From Rhipicephalus microplus (taxonomy: Eukaryota > Arthropoda > Arachnida > Ixodida > Ixodidae): 64,000 nt of DNA. Shown here piece after piece: positions 32,891 to 45,106 of the stretch. The stretch is taken from contig NW_027464588.1 of assembly GCF_043290135.1 (NCBI RefSeq), positions 1,251,501-1,315,500 on the forward strand, in the 5' to 3' direction. The position numbers were made by a program, and so were the translations under genes. The notes under the pieces were generated by a model. It ran no database searches, was not told the origin of the DNA, and saw only the letters and a program-made list of their open reading frames with translations. Every line of letters begins with the position of its first letter. Position 1 is the first letter of the stretch.

Positions 32891-33430
32891 CGCTTGAGTC
32901 CTAATTCCATGCGCGCGGTTTCCTAGCGACAGCGACAAGTGGCAGCGACAAACTTGCTCCATCGCGTCGCGACGGCTGCAACCGCATATTGGCGACAAAG
33001 TGTCAATGTTGCTTGGTAGAAAATTATCGCGTGCACAACACATGACCTGCGAGTAGAAGTTTAAAAGTTGATCGATGACAACATGCCAAATTTATTTCTG
33101 TCTTGGGTGACATAAGAAAGCCGCACTTCACGACCATCTGATTTCGTAATCTTTGATTTAACCATGTCAAGCTGCCATCGTTCATGCAGACTGCCCTGAA
33201 GCGTACGCTACGACGCCTACGACGCACTTCGCACGACGATTTTGCATTGTAGCGAGTGACCACATTGTCACAAGCTACCATCGAGACATCGAAACAAACA
33301 TTCGATAGAGAGGTTTACGACAAAATACCACCGCTCTTTCACTCTCCGCGTGAGACTAGAATCTTGTCGCTCGTCGCTGTCGTGTTTCGCTGCCGCGAGA
33401 AAATTGCGCGCATGCAATTAGGGCTTTGAG
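32891..33430. mobile_element. Foldback DNA element with ~65-70 bp inverted ends
   Basis: The left end (32891-32960: gagtcctaattccatgcgcg, then tagcgacagcgacaagtggc) is matched in inverted form by the right end (33361-33430: gtcgctcgtcgctgtcg, then gcgcatgcaattagggct). The ends differ by substitutions and small gaps. The 400-bp centre has a minus-strand frame at 33024-33281 with several Cys, His and Arg residues but no transposase motif I can name. It is likely a non-autonomous DNA transposon. Confidence 0.65.
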
Positions 33431-34068
33431 GTCGCCATTTGATTGTACTTGTATTTGCTTTATTTGTGCCATTAATGTGCATTATAATACTAACTGTAAT
33501 AAACACCGTGGCTGAGAGAAAGCAATGACCGGGCTGTGTGGTGGAATACGTGCTTACCACGCGGACTGCCTTGGTTATATTCTAACTTCCAACCGAAAAT
33601 TTGCAGCTTTCAGTTCATTTGCATCTTTCTCAATTTTTTTCGGTCCCGAACAAAATAATTTTTTTCTCTCACAACCAAAACGCCAACAATTACGCCGACG
33701 CTGAAATTTCAGAAAAATGAGCTCTTTAACTCTGTCGCCTTAAAATAAACAAATACGCGTTCAAAAGACAGCAGCCAGAAAAACTGTCTCTGCGAAGAAC
33801 TCGTCCCCTCAATGTGCAACACGAGCCCGTGTTGATATGTTTTCTTTTATTTATTTTTGTTTCGTGATGCCATGCAAACTGCAAACAGTTTACAGGAGAA
33901 CGCTGTAGAAGCAAACGATGCACACGATATAAAGTATTCTTGGAGATGTATTTTTAGTAACTATGATGTCGCTTATTAGTTGACAATTGTTAAATGTATG
34001 CGTGTATCGAACGTAATTCATTGTGCCCTTTCTGTAGAAACCCACAACGGAGGGTTCCACGCATATCC
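33431..34068. other. Unannotated stretch
   Basis: AT-rich; no gene or repeat recognised. Confidence 0.5.
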
Positions 34069-34270
34069 ACCGTTGTGGAGAGGAAGTTATGATGCTCGGA
34101 CGCGGACCCGAAGGTCGCAGCTTCGGTCCAAACCACGTTGACCGCATACCGATGGAGGTAAAATGCAAGAGGCGCGTGCACTGTGTGATTTCGGTGCATG
34201 TTAACGAACCCCAGATGGTCGAATTTCCGGGGCCCTCCCCTACGGTGTCTCTAATATTCATATCATCGTG
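34069..34270 (+). mobile_element. Ruka-like SINE, diverged subfamily
   Basis: The order accgttgtggagaggaagtt, ggacccgaaggtcgcagctt, cggtccaaaccacgttgacc, gatggaggtaaaatgcaaga, gcgcgtgcactgtgtgattt, gttaacgaaccccagatggt, ggccctcccctacggtgtct matches the SINE body with a changed head. The A box is lost. Confidence 0.75.
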
Positions 34271-35240
34271 TTCGGACCTGGAACTACAGATGTTGTGTAT
34301 TGGAATAATCTATTGTTGTGTATTGGAATATTAAAGAATACAACCAAACTGTACCAACGCTATGTTTACAGTTTACGTCACATCATACACGCAGCGTGCC
34401 ACTTTTATTTCGTATCCTAAAGCACTTCGACTACAGCCTTACAGGCGTCGCTTTTTCGGGTGACCAAGGATGTGGCATCAAAGATGGAGGCGAAATGATG
34501 TGTTGGTTAGTGGATTTAAGCGAGCACATTCTGAAGCCGGAGCAAGCTTCAAAGGTTTGAAATCTTGAAAAGAGTGAAAGGAAAAAAAAAGACGTGAGGT
34601 CCAGTTCTCGTGTTTTCTCTTTCGACAAGCTCTTCTCTGGCCACTTGATGTGCCGCGCAAGCGGAAAGAAAGATGAGTTGGACAGAACTCCGCGAGCTCT
34701 TTTTTGTCAAGGTGAAAAGAGAAGCTATTTTCGGGCCTGTGAGCTGCTTCAGAAATGCACTAGTCCCAGTCTCAAAAAGTTTGAGGTAAGCAGCGTTCCA
34801 CAGTGCTGCTTAAATCCGCTTCCTCTTGCAGAGGCTGCGTGCAAGAGGAAGCGTTTCGAAAGGCAGATATTTTAAAAAAGAGCCCAGTTCACGAGAAGAT
34901 TCATCAAATGGGCACAAGAACCACGTTGCAAAGTTAATGGCGGTGAACAACGTAGGGATTAAAAGGAGCTTGTACAAAAACACTACTTTCCAAGAAAGCA
35001 CACAGCCTAAGCCTGCGCTTTCGGGTAACTATACGATGAGGCGGAATAATGGCAATAAGTATGGATGCGTGGGCAGGCAAAGGGGGCTTAATGTAGAATG
35101 AACTTTTTACCTCGAGACCCCAACGACCCCTTTGCAAAAGCCGGTACGACGAAGGAGTCACTGTTGTCGTACGATGATTTATTCTGGAGCTCTTCGTCAC
35201 TACACGGCGAACACAATCTGTTCAGCGTAACGACCGTTGT
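34271..35240. other. Unannotated stretch
   Basis: A short direct repeat ttgtgtattggaata occurs near 34293 and 34315. Frames on both strands at 34431-34875 have no family resemblance. No gene is called. Confidence 0.45.
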
Positions 35241-35322
35241 GATTTATAGAATGGGACGCAATATTTATTATTTTTTAATATACTTCGAAGGCCCTCAACT
35301 TGAGAGAGTGGGCAAACAATAT

Positions 35323-38005
35323 AGAGTTAATAAAACAACGTTTCTATGGCATTCCTAAACGTTTTTGTGTTGGAGTGGTCGATGACACTTGAGGGAAGAT
35401 CGTTCCAGTCCGTGGCTGCCTGAGCGAAAAAGGAATGATGGTGGGCTGTGGTGCAAGCAGGAGGGGGGTACACGGCCTTGTGGTGACTTGTGCGAGCTGA
35501 AGTCCGATGGGCTGGTTGAAGGAGAAAGTTAAAATGAAACGCATAATACATTTTGTGGTACAAGGAGAGTCTAGAAATGTGACGACGTAGGTCTAGATTA
35601 GGTAAACCTGCCCTAGTTTTACGGGTAGAAACACTGGTGTAATATGAGTAATCTAAATGGATGAATCTAACTGGACGGTTTTAAATTAGTCTGATGAATT
35701 TACTTAGATTACTTTGTGGTGAGTCCCAAATGGTGAATGTGTATTCTAGTTTTGGGCGAATTAGGGTTTTGTAGGCTAGTAATTTGACTGAAGAAGGGGC
35801 AAGATGTATGTTACGACGAAAGTAACCAAGAGCTTTGTTAGCATTGTTAGCTATTTTACTTACACAAGAAGACCAGTTTAGATTCTGTGAAATCTTAACG
35901 CCGAGAAATTTAATACAGCTGAGGGAAGAAACTATGCAGCCATTATTAGTATAGTTAGCAGCGACATAGTTCTGGCAATCATAGAATGAAAGAAGCGCAG
36001 TTTTATTAGTATTTAAAACCATGAGCCATTTGCAGAAACACTCGCCAAGTTTTAGTAGGTCACGCTGAAGGGTAACTCTACCTGAAACGTTGGTGATGGA
36101 TCGATATATTACACAGTCATCGGCAAAGAGGCGAATGTTAGACGAAATATTATCGGGTAAGTCATTGATGTATATTAGGAAGAGGAGAGGGCCCAAAACT
36201 GTACCCTGTGGTACACCAGAAATGACGTTAGGAAAGGATGAGGACGTGTCATTAGCTTCTACGAATTGCTGGCAGTTAGTGAGAAAGTCTTTAATCCACT
36301 TGTAGACAAATCGGTTAGGGTTTAATTGAGAGAGCTTTAGTAGTAGGTGGTTGTGGGCAATTTCGTCAAAAGCTTTCTCAAAATCTATAAAAATGGCGTC
36401 AACTGGTATGTTAAGGTCTACACTAGCGCCTAAGTGATGGATGAATAATGCAAGCTGAGTATCGCATGAGAGTCCTTTTTGGAAACCATGTTAGGTAAAA
36501 AAAACTTAACTGAGACAAGGAATTTAGTAATTTGTGAATGAATTATATGTTCTATTATTTTTGAACAGATGCTCGTTAGGGATATAGGTCGGTAACTAAT
36601 AAACCTTGTTTTGGAACTGGAACGATCTTACCCACTTTCCAGTCACCAGGAACAATGCCGAATGAGAGCGATTGCTGAAATATACGAGAAAGAATGACAC
36701 TGGTAATTTGTTTGGTGCTTTTGAGCACCTTAACATATATGCCATCGATGCTGCAGGCTGAATTAAGCTTAGCGATTCGATGATTTTCTGGATGCCTTGA
36801 GGGCAAAATATGACATTGGCCATGGGAGGGCAGTTCAGGGGGGATATATCAGAGAGGTTATCAATCGGTTCTCTGGTAAAGACAGAAGAAAAAAGTAAGG
36901 TTTAGTGCACCAGCTACTTCATTATTGGCGATAAGCTGTCGAGTATCATCCAATATTGATATGTATTTGTTTTAGTGTCATGCGTTAATAACTTTCCAAA
37001 ACTGTTTTGTGTTAGTGCGGAGTAAATTCAGCAAGATGGTTTCATTAGAGAGCCGTTTCAATTCATCTACAGCAGAGAAGTACAGTTTTGCTATGGCCTG
37101 GTATTTTTGCCACGCGTCGGCATTATTGGTGCTTTTTGTGGAGTGAAATTGTCGCTTCTTCTTATTTTTAGGCCTCTTAAGTTCAAGAGTAAACCAGCGG
37201 GAGGTGCTACGTTTATGAATTGTGATGGCTGCGATGTAAATACTGATCTGCTAATGTATTTTTAATTGAAACATTAACCAAGTGGTTGTAACAGATCTTT
37301 CATTGAAAGTTTTAACTAATAACTGCCAGAATATTTCTAATTCTTTAATGAAGCTACTATAGTCACCCTTATCTTATAAGGTGAGCTTTTTGCTTGTTTC
37401 GTGGGCTGGTTCAGTCTACAGTGGAAGAAAAAACATGAATGACCTTACGGTCGCAGATTCCATTGAAGTCGCCGAATAAGGGAATTGAGTCTTGAGGGAT
37501 TCTAGCGTGACATGGAACATGGGGATGAACGTGCTGTCGGAATCTGGTGGGTGATAGCATGCTCCTAAGATTACGTGGGAATGAGCGGCTTTACAGCACA
37601 CAAACACCATTTTAAGTGAGGTAGGTATATTGATGCGCAAGCAGCTAAGGTCTCTGTGAGTAGCAATGAGCACGCCACCGCCACACCGGCTGTCGCGGTC
37701 AGTACGAAAAACACTAAAATAAGAATGGGAAGGGAATACTTCGAAGCAATTCATTGAAGAGTTGAGCCACGTTTCAGTTAGTGCTATAACGTTTAAATTT
37801 GAAGAATCAATAAAACTGGCTAAGATATCACGCTTTGGTAATACGCCCCTGATGTTAGTGAAAAGAAACGAAAAATAGTCTTTGACACCATTAGGTCGAC
37901 CACTGGCTAACTGCTACGGGGCGTGAAGAACGGCCTGTTGCCCAACTGGGTCATACACGTAGGTGTTTTTCCCTGCTATAAGCTTGTTGTGACGAAGTTT
38001 TGTCA
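35323..38005 (-). pseudogene. Jockey/CR1-type LINE ORF2, nearly complete, broken
   Basis: Read from 38005 down, the pieces follow ORF2 order. The apurinic-type endonuclease shows TETW (about 37778-37767), then SVFRTDRDSRCGGGVLIA and LGACYHPPDSDS. The linker follows. The RT starts near 36830 (CSIDGIYVKVLKSTK, PGDWKVGKIVPV) and has DAIF-D-EKAF near 36390. Its core is GVPQGTVLGPLLFLIYINDL, with intact FADD at about 36127-36116 and FLGVKIS. The C-terminal AATDWNDLPSSV ends near 35327. The protein would nick DNA and reverse transcribe the element RNA. Stop codons (one in the leader near 37915) and several frameshifts between 36200 and 37400 break the frame, so the copy is dead although its catalytic Asp pair survives. 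Confidence 0.93.
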
Positions 38006-38207
38006 CAGCCTATGACGTTTTGTCAAAATACGCTACGCAGTCCGGTGATATGCGATACCTCACAGAAGCGGCCTTATGACTGGTGATTTAAACGTAACTC
38101 AGAGGCAACGCCTTTACAGAAAGGGGTCTCCTGCAGCATTAGCACATCAGGTACTCTTGTGTGTAAGGTGCTGGGAGAGGTTACAGTTCACAAGGGGCAC
38201 GAGATTG
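38006..38207. other. Sequence upstream of the LINE
   Basis: Could hold the decayed 5' part (ORF1 end or UTR) of the minus-strand LINE, but I recognise no motif. Confidence 0.35.
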
Positions 38208-38545
38208 CGCCCACCCACACACGCACGCACAAGTACGCACACATACGCAGCTACGAATGCACGTGCCCATGCACGCACGCTCACACACTGTTGCGCACAA
38301 GCATTTACACACAAAAAAGAGCACACGCGCATCCACGCACGCACACATTTGTGCGCACACGCACACATACACAAGAAATAATCCACAAGGGCTCACGCAC
38401 GCACACACATGCATAGACACACAAACACACGCAAGCAAGCAAGCAAGCAAGCACACAGGTGCCCTCACACGTACACACGCGCACACTCGTACGCACACAC
38501 AGGCACGAAGAACACACATATGCTCACGCACACACACACACACAG
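38208..38545. repeat. CA/CACG-rich low-complexity tract
   Basis: Irregular caca, cgca and acgc repeats run for about 340 bp, including a short gcaagcaagcaa run near 38432. The long frames here (THTH- or CVCV-type) are simple-sequence artefacts. Confidence 0.95.
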
Positions 38546-41500
38546 TCACGCTGTACGGGGCGGCTGTCTTCCCGCAGTAACGCCCTGATCGCAAGCATCA
38601 TCCTGAAACTACACTGAAGCGCCCAGTGCTTCGTTAGAATTATTTCATCCATAGAATACAGAGCATTACATTTCAAGCAAGAGTGGCCAGAACACAAAGA
38701 AAATCTTAAGAGGAAGTTTCCGCGCGTCTGGTGCAGGTGCTACGTTTTACGGCTGCACAATTTTCACGTCAGCAGTCCTTCGGAGGCATGTGGTTTCCAT
38801 TGCCGCGTCGATATGCTGACTATTGAAACGTATATTTGTGTCAAGCTAAGCTCTTTTCTTGTTACTAAACAACCACTTCCGACCGTCCGGAAGGGTACCG
38901 AGACATAGGAGTAGTAGGTCGTAGTAGGAAGAGGTGACAGTTTGTCCATGCACTTCAAAGACATACCTTCTTCAACCAACTCTTTTTACTGCGCGGGCTA
39001 TTGGCTGGGCTGTGGAAGCTCCCCAATAGCGTTTAAGGTCACAGTAAAGTGCGGGGCGAAATTATCCCTTCGCTTTTTAATTTTAATGGGCTACTTTTGC
39101 ACTAAAATGCTTAGGACCATGTTCCCTAGGACAGGCCTACAGAGGTCCGTCAGACCTTGATGCAACAGGCCTGTGAGGTAGCTGAGATTATGCTAGGTAA
39201 CCAGGAGTAGGGTTCCCTCCCACATGCTTATTTTGTGCATTTCTTTAAGATGTTTGTGCTTCTTGAAGACGACCGAACTTCATGAGCGACCGTGAATTAA
39301 ACGTTTGAGTTGGTGTTGTGTGGGTTGACACTAGCTGTTGATCCTTCTTTCTCTTACTCTTCCTTCTCAATCCTATGAATTATTCCCCCCACCCCCATCA
39401 TGCAGGTTAGCCAATCTAGCCAAAGCTTGGTTAACTTGCTTGCCTCTACTCCTCGTTTCTCTCTTCCTATAATGTTTTCTGAAACAAGGCGTTAAGAATC
39501 AGCGAAGCCTGGTTGGTGAGGGTTGGCCTGGTTGGTTGGCGGGAGATCGTGAATACCGGCGGCTACCTGGAATAGGCTGGCCACCCACCTTGGTCGCACC
39601 GAGCGTTCGCTGACGATAAACGATCATTTTTATTGCTACTCTCTCAGAACTCGCCGCTAACTTTATATATTCAATTAACGTCACCTCAAAAGAATGCCCT
39701 TGTTTATCATAAGCAGCGAACTCACGAGCTCATGATTCTGTTAGTCCAGCACTAATGCCTCCCAAATATGTTAGATCAATATATTAGAATATATTGGACT
39801 AATATTTGGGACAGTGTACTGAATTCAGCAGAACCAGGACGTTGCCAAGAAAGGCAATGCATACTCACACACCTTCGCGGACCATCATTTAAACAATCAC
39901 TGAAAGTCAATACCAGTCGTTTGACTGGCATTCGGCGAGCATAATTGCGTCGGAGAAGCGCCTATATCGCCACGGCTACTTTCACAATCACTGCACATTC
40001 AAACAACTACAAACGCGATTGACCGGACGCGGGGTAATCTGCCCGAGATATTATGCATGCGCACTCTACGCCACTCATCACATAAATAGCCATGCCCTGC
40101 TGCGTGCTCTTCATTCTGAACAAGCGACCCGTAGCAGCCCCGAAACGTCATTGCGTGTTTGTTCTTCTTCGAACAAGTCGAGTGCCTGTTTTATTTTTTG
40201 TTCCACAAATACACTGGAGAGATCACGTAGCTTTATAAAATGAGAGAAAAAATATTTCTTCGGAAACACATTGCAGTCGACGTGAATGAGTGGACAAGAG
40301 TGCATGCTTTTTTCCAAGCCGTGAGGCACACGGTGGTCGAAGGCTAAAAAGGAGAACGGGAGTACAGCGGGCGGCCGGTGATTGGTGGGTTCGCACCCCA
40401 TACCGTTGGCAAAAGGCGTTTTTTGTCCTTTTTATTTCGTTTACTTTGATACCGCAATTACTGCACGCTAGTTAAATAGTACAAATAACGTGTTTTGTGC
40501 TTTCTTGGCTTCCCTGCTCGTTGGCTGCATCGAGTAGTGCGTCATAAGAAATGAGCATCTCGAGCCGTTCCCTCGATTTTGACACTTCAACTAAGAAAAA
40601 CAAATAACGCCCGCTACGTTTTACTTGCAGTCATGCTGTTTTGCATAATAATAAAAAAACTGGTCCTTCGAGCCACTCCCGTACACTAATGTCACCTGAT
40701 CTATCTATCTCGCTTTCTTTCTTCTTCTCCTTGTAAGCAAACTTATACCACTAACAAGACGATGAATAGGAGATGATAATAACCCCGCCATCTGCGGCAA
40801 GTCGCTTTTTTTTACAAATCAAGGCTGAGCTTTTTGATATTTTTGTCATTTCATGCCATTCTCTTCAGGCGCAACAGGATATTTTTATCAGGCTCGGATT
40901 AAACAAGCAAAACCCGACTCCCGCTACCCTGCGCTCACTCCTTCTTCCTTTGTTTCAATTTTTCTCTCTCGGTGTAAGTTTGCCCTTCTACGTGGTCCAC
41001 GTCCATTGGCCATCTGACTCTGTAGTCTCTTGTAAGCTGACCGGTGCCACTTTATCGTACACGTACTTCAGGATTAACCCTCGCAGTAAGACAGCCACTC
41101 CAGTGGCGGTGCCTGCTCCGATTGCCCTTTAGAGAAGCCCGAGACGATTTCATAATGCATTTACGATAGAAGATTGCGGTATTGTGTTATGCACGTAAAC
41201 CGAGCTTCCTGATAGTGTTTATAATTAAAATGCACGAAGCTCAAGCACCGCCATCGTCATCGACGAAGCTGCCCCCTGCCTTGCCCGAAGGGAACTGCCG
41301 AACTTGAAATGTTTATTCATTCAGTCATTCAAAGCTTAGTAATTTCCACACATTTCCTTTTCTGTGTTTAATGTTCCCGCCCAATTACACGTGTAAAAAC
41401 TGCCTTGCTAAATGCGCGGCTGAATGTCCGAGGGCATTATAGATTATTTTTGGATCCTGAGTTGGGGTTGAGAGCTCACACGCAAACAGCCGAGTTTCTT

Positions 41501-42093
41501 CACGAACGAACACGGCCACCGGCGATGAAGTGCGATTGTTCGACGCTGCGTGTATAAATGCTTAAGCTCCCTGATGATGTTATTGACGGCCGACAATATG
41601 TTCGCCGCTATCAACCTACAGCGTGCATTGCTTGTAGAATGACGTTTCGTTTTCGGGGGCAGAGGTTCCCTCAAATAAAAAGTTCAGTCTTTAAAACACG
41701 GACTACTGTTTTCGTCAACGTCCCGACCACGTGAATACGAAGGTGGTACCATGGGGACGCGAAGAAATACGAACCCAGCGGCATTTATTGCGGTTTTTTA
41801 AACGTTTGTAATCCAGATGGTAATAAGAAAGCCATGAAAGTCATGCATGTTCTAATCACGAACAATTTTAGCATCTTTTTATTGCCACCAAGGTCGGAAT
41901 AAGATGAAAAGAGCGCGCCGTGATGTTCGCGTTTACTTCCATCAACCCTGCACGTTAAAAGCTAGAGGCTAAACAATTTCAAGCTATTCCAAGAAGCTCG
42001 CTCATGGGTTTACATGCTTTGAAAAATTGAATATTCTGTGAAATTTAATGCAGCACCATTTCTGACCATTTCTCGTTTTTAAGAGTCTGTTCG
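38546..42093. other. Long unannotated stretch, a few hints of repeats
   Basis: At 39395-39470 a ggttagccaatc...ggttaactt...gcctct region resembles the 3' UTR of tick LINEs and is similar in wording to 49855-49910. At 39760-39811 an AT-rich hairpin (tcccaaatat / atatttggga) occurs. At 40376-40420 a gtgggttcgcaccccata phrase looks like a degenerate pol III B box. None of these is strong. No host gene was recognised, and frames at 40773-41132 and 41444-41674 have no family resemblance. Confidence 0.4.
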
Positions 42094-42244
42094 AGAGGCG
42101 GAAATGTTGTAGGCCCATGTGGTCAGATTTGGGTGCACGTTAAAAAAACCCAGGTGGTCGAAATTTCCGGAGCCCTCCACTACGGCGTCTCTCATAATCA
42201 TATAGTGGTTTTAGGACGTTAAACCCCACATATCAATCAATCAA
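42094..42244 (+). mobile_element. Ruka-type SINE, 5' truncated
   Basis: The copy begins inside the body (gaggcggaaatgttgtaggc) and has no tRNA head. The rest, to the tail tcaatcaatcaa, is close to consensus. A short target duplication tctgttcg lies at 42086-42093 and 42248-42255, so truncation happened during insertion, as in LINE-type reverse transcription. Confidence 0.93.
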
Positions 42245-42627
42245 GGTTCTGTTCGGTGCAATTTCACCAGCGTTCTTGCATTTCGCCTCCTTTAGAGCGT
42301 GGCTGTTGTGTCCGTAAATCCATCCCATGTCGTCCATAGAACCTGTGGTATACTTTGACGGCATCCACTTCAATAAATGCAGGTACACGCCTTAATTATT
42401 AAGCGTAACCTCCACAATACAGGCGTGTGAGATTTATGTTGTCAGTGATTTGTTGTCGCATAACGTCCTCTTTCATAACAGCAGCTCTCAAAGAAGGAAT
42501 ATGGGAGAAAAAAGTACAGCTCACTGATTGACTTTCGCCATGACAAACGTGACAAGCCATGCTCATACTAATCTTCTGGAGCCTACGGTGGTCAATCTCC
42601 TAGACTGCTTAGTAACAATAAAATCTT

Positions 42628-42815
42628 ATGTTTTACGTTCCAAAACAACAATACGATTACGACCAACGCTGTCTCTGAGGAGAGTGAAATCTCGCGATAC
42701 ACGAATCCTAAGCATCTCGCCTCTATCAAAACGGAACCGCCGTGGCGTCGGTATCAAACCTAGGTACATTTCGGGTAAGCAGTTGTGCGCCATTGCCACT
42801 GTACCACTGCAGTAG
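42628..42815 (-). mobile_element. Ruka-like SINE, old and diverged
   Basis: On the minus strand the order is tRNA-like head near 42815, ggtttgataccgacgcca (B-box region), then a body with many changes to ttttggaacgtaaaacat near 42628. Only the outline matches. Confidence 0.55.
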
Positions 42816-43054
42816 TCCAACATTTTTTGCGTGTCAGAAGCACACACTGTACATCACTAGGGAAACCCTCACCCGAACCCTCAAGACTTACAAAAATGAG
42901 CAACACAGCAAGTGACATTGCCACGTATTCATATTAAAACCTGGCGCGATACTACAAAGGCGAGAAAGACACAACAGAATTACTGCTGATGCACAAGTTC
43001 AAGTTCATACACTTCTCAAGTATCACGTATCTTTATCGCTCATGTCTTTTTCGA

Positions 43055-43210
43055 CAGATAAATGGGGAGATTTCATGGTTGTAGCGTGTGCTTGCTATCT
43101 TTACATGATGATCAACTGGGCAAGATTTGCGGAGGATTCACGGTTTACCGATGTACTTCCAGAGGTTCGTGTCATGATTTTCATTCACTCCGTGGATATG
43201 CTGTGAACCT
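43055..43210 (+). mobile_element. Hairpin-ended element family, copy 5, 3' fragment
   Basis: The phrases actgggcaagatttgcggag, gattcacggtttaccg, ttccagaggttcg and ttcactccgtggatatgctg match the 3' part of copy 2 (25800-25890). The minisatellite and 5' hairpin are missing. Confidence 0.6.
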
Positions 43211-44804
43211 TTTTAAGAGTATGGCATATATGGCTCGGCAGCCCTGGTTAGCCTCCCTGAATTTCTGTTATTCCTATTGTCTCTCTCTTTCGTATCGCAG
43301 GAGTCAATTGTGCATAGCTCGTATCGGTCTTGCATTGCTGCAGCGATGAATGCTGCCAACTCGCAAGGAGTTGACGTAACGGCCATACGCGTGAGGTATT
43401 ACTCATGTGAGGTATAATACCCTATGTGCTTTACGCGCAAAAGCATACGACATTTCTAGTCAGAAAGGTCTCGGGCGATTGTGTAAAACAAAGAAAGAGG
43501 AAGTACTCTGCTATATCAAACACATTTCCTCGTTCTCTGCAACGTATGGCGTATGATTTTGCCACTGCACCAGATGTATTGAATGGGGTGGTGGCCGACG
43601 AGAAGTCGGAAAAAGAGACATAGAGAGGGAAAGAGGTGGGGAGGGGTGAAATGGCATGGGCGCCATGGCGTCCTAAGTGGAACCAATAGTCAGAGTTGGC
43701 AACGACTGCAGTGGACCACTTCATGATGTTTCTTATTGTAACAATGACTACAGAGCAACGAGCCCGTTCACCGTCTGGAAAGCAGTACGGGGCGCCACTT
43801 AAGAGTGTCAACATCTCTCCGATAGACGCACGATTAGCAGTGTAAGTGGTTTTTCACTGAACACCATCAATGGAAGTGCCTATAGCATTGCTCGTAAACT
43901 TGCCTCTTCAACAGACCGGCCTTTGCCGGAACAATAAGCACCACTAACACAAGGGGATGCGCTTTGTAAACAAAGCGTCAGAAGAAAAACAAGAACAACA
44001 AAAGAAAGGAAGGAAGTCAGGAGAAACATTCGCGGAACGAACTGATTATATGTACTGCGTTTCCCTGCCTAAGGACTTGGAAAATAAGGGCCGCCAAGAG
44101 ACAAAGTCGGCGCCAACGAACGGCGCTGAAAAGAAAGCAAAACAACGTGAAGAAGCGAATATCGAATGTCTAGAACAAGAGAACGGCAAGGGTCATTAGG
44201 AATTCCGCAATATTAACCGAATGACTCAGAGGGAGCCAAGTGTCTTGTGATGGCGCTGTCTAGCTGCCTCCACCTCCCAACAATAAGAAACAAAGACAGA
44301 AAGAAAAGGAAAGAAACATTGTCTCTCTACCATCAGAGAAGTCGAAGGAGAACGCCCACCTAGTTAATTTACCCGGACAGGACAAGACGGCCGACCAATA
44401 GGCTTACGTTACATATAAGAGAACTTGTCAGCACGACCACGTATTATCTGTGCTTCTACTTCTTTAAATAAGTGACGCGTTATTGAAAAAAAAAAAGATG
44501 TGTTTACCATGTCGGGCACCATCAAATAGTATCATTTATCACTGAAACACGCGTGTTTTTGTTTATTCATGCAAATAGCGAAACCAAAACTGAAAAGAAC
44601 TTTTTTGGCTTAAATGCCACTAGAAATAAACAATTAGAACGGCTGTCCGAAGGCACGCATTCGCTAATACCCGGGTTCCTTTCTGTTAACGCCAACGAGA
44701 GCACAGGCGTAAGTCTATAAGTTCTCAATCAGTTCAGTTGGCCCTCCCCTATTTATAATAATTTCTGTACTCCATTCGACGTTGCGATCTCCCCAGGATC
44801 AGCC
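43211..44804. other. Unannotated stretch
   Basis: No gene or repeat family was recognised. The plus frame at 43957-44199 is K/E-rich because of purine-rich DNA. Confidence 0.5.
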
Positions 44805-45000
44805 CACCAATGAGCAAGCGATGATGTCATGTGGTGATGGCGTCAGATGACACCATTAATGGCGTCACAACGTGAAGCCACTGACGCTGTCATGATGACG
44901 TCATAAAATTCCGTATGAGATAATGTGATGTGATATTTTGCGTCTAGTATAATGTCACGGGCCAAGTGTCTGTGACGCCATGGGACTTTTGCTATTGTTG
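44805..45000. repeat. TGACGTCA-rich dispersed repeat, copy 2
   Basis: Words gatgatgtcatgtggtgatg, gatggcgtcagatgacacca, ggcgtcacaacgtgaagcc and a full atgacgtcat near 44895 match the vocabulary of 8120-8275. The segment is about 190 bp. Confidence 0.5.
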
Positions 45001-45106
45001 AAATTTGATGTCAAAACGAATGGCTCAAATTTTCACCATTCCAGAACACGAGTGGTACTGAAGAAGGTTATGAATTTATGAAGTTGATGGCGCAACATGC
45101 CAAAAC

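Noticed and set aside
38147..38594. Several long frames rich in Cys/Val or Thr/His
   Set aside because: Produced by the CA/CACG-rich tract; no domain.
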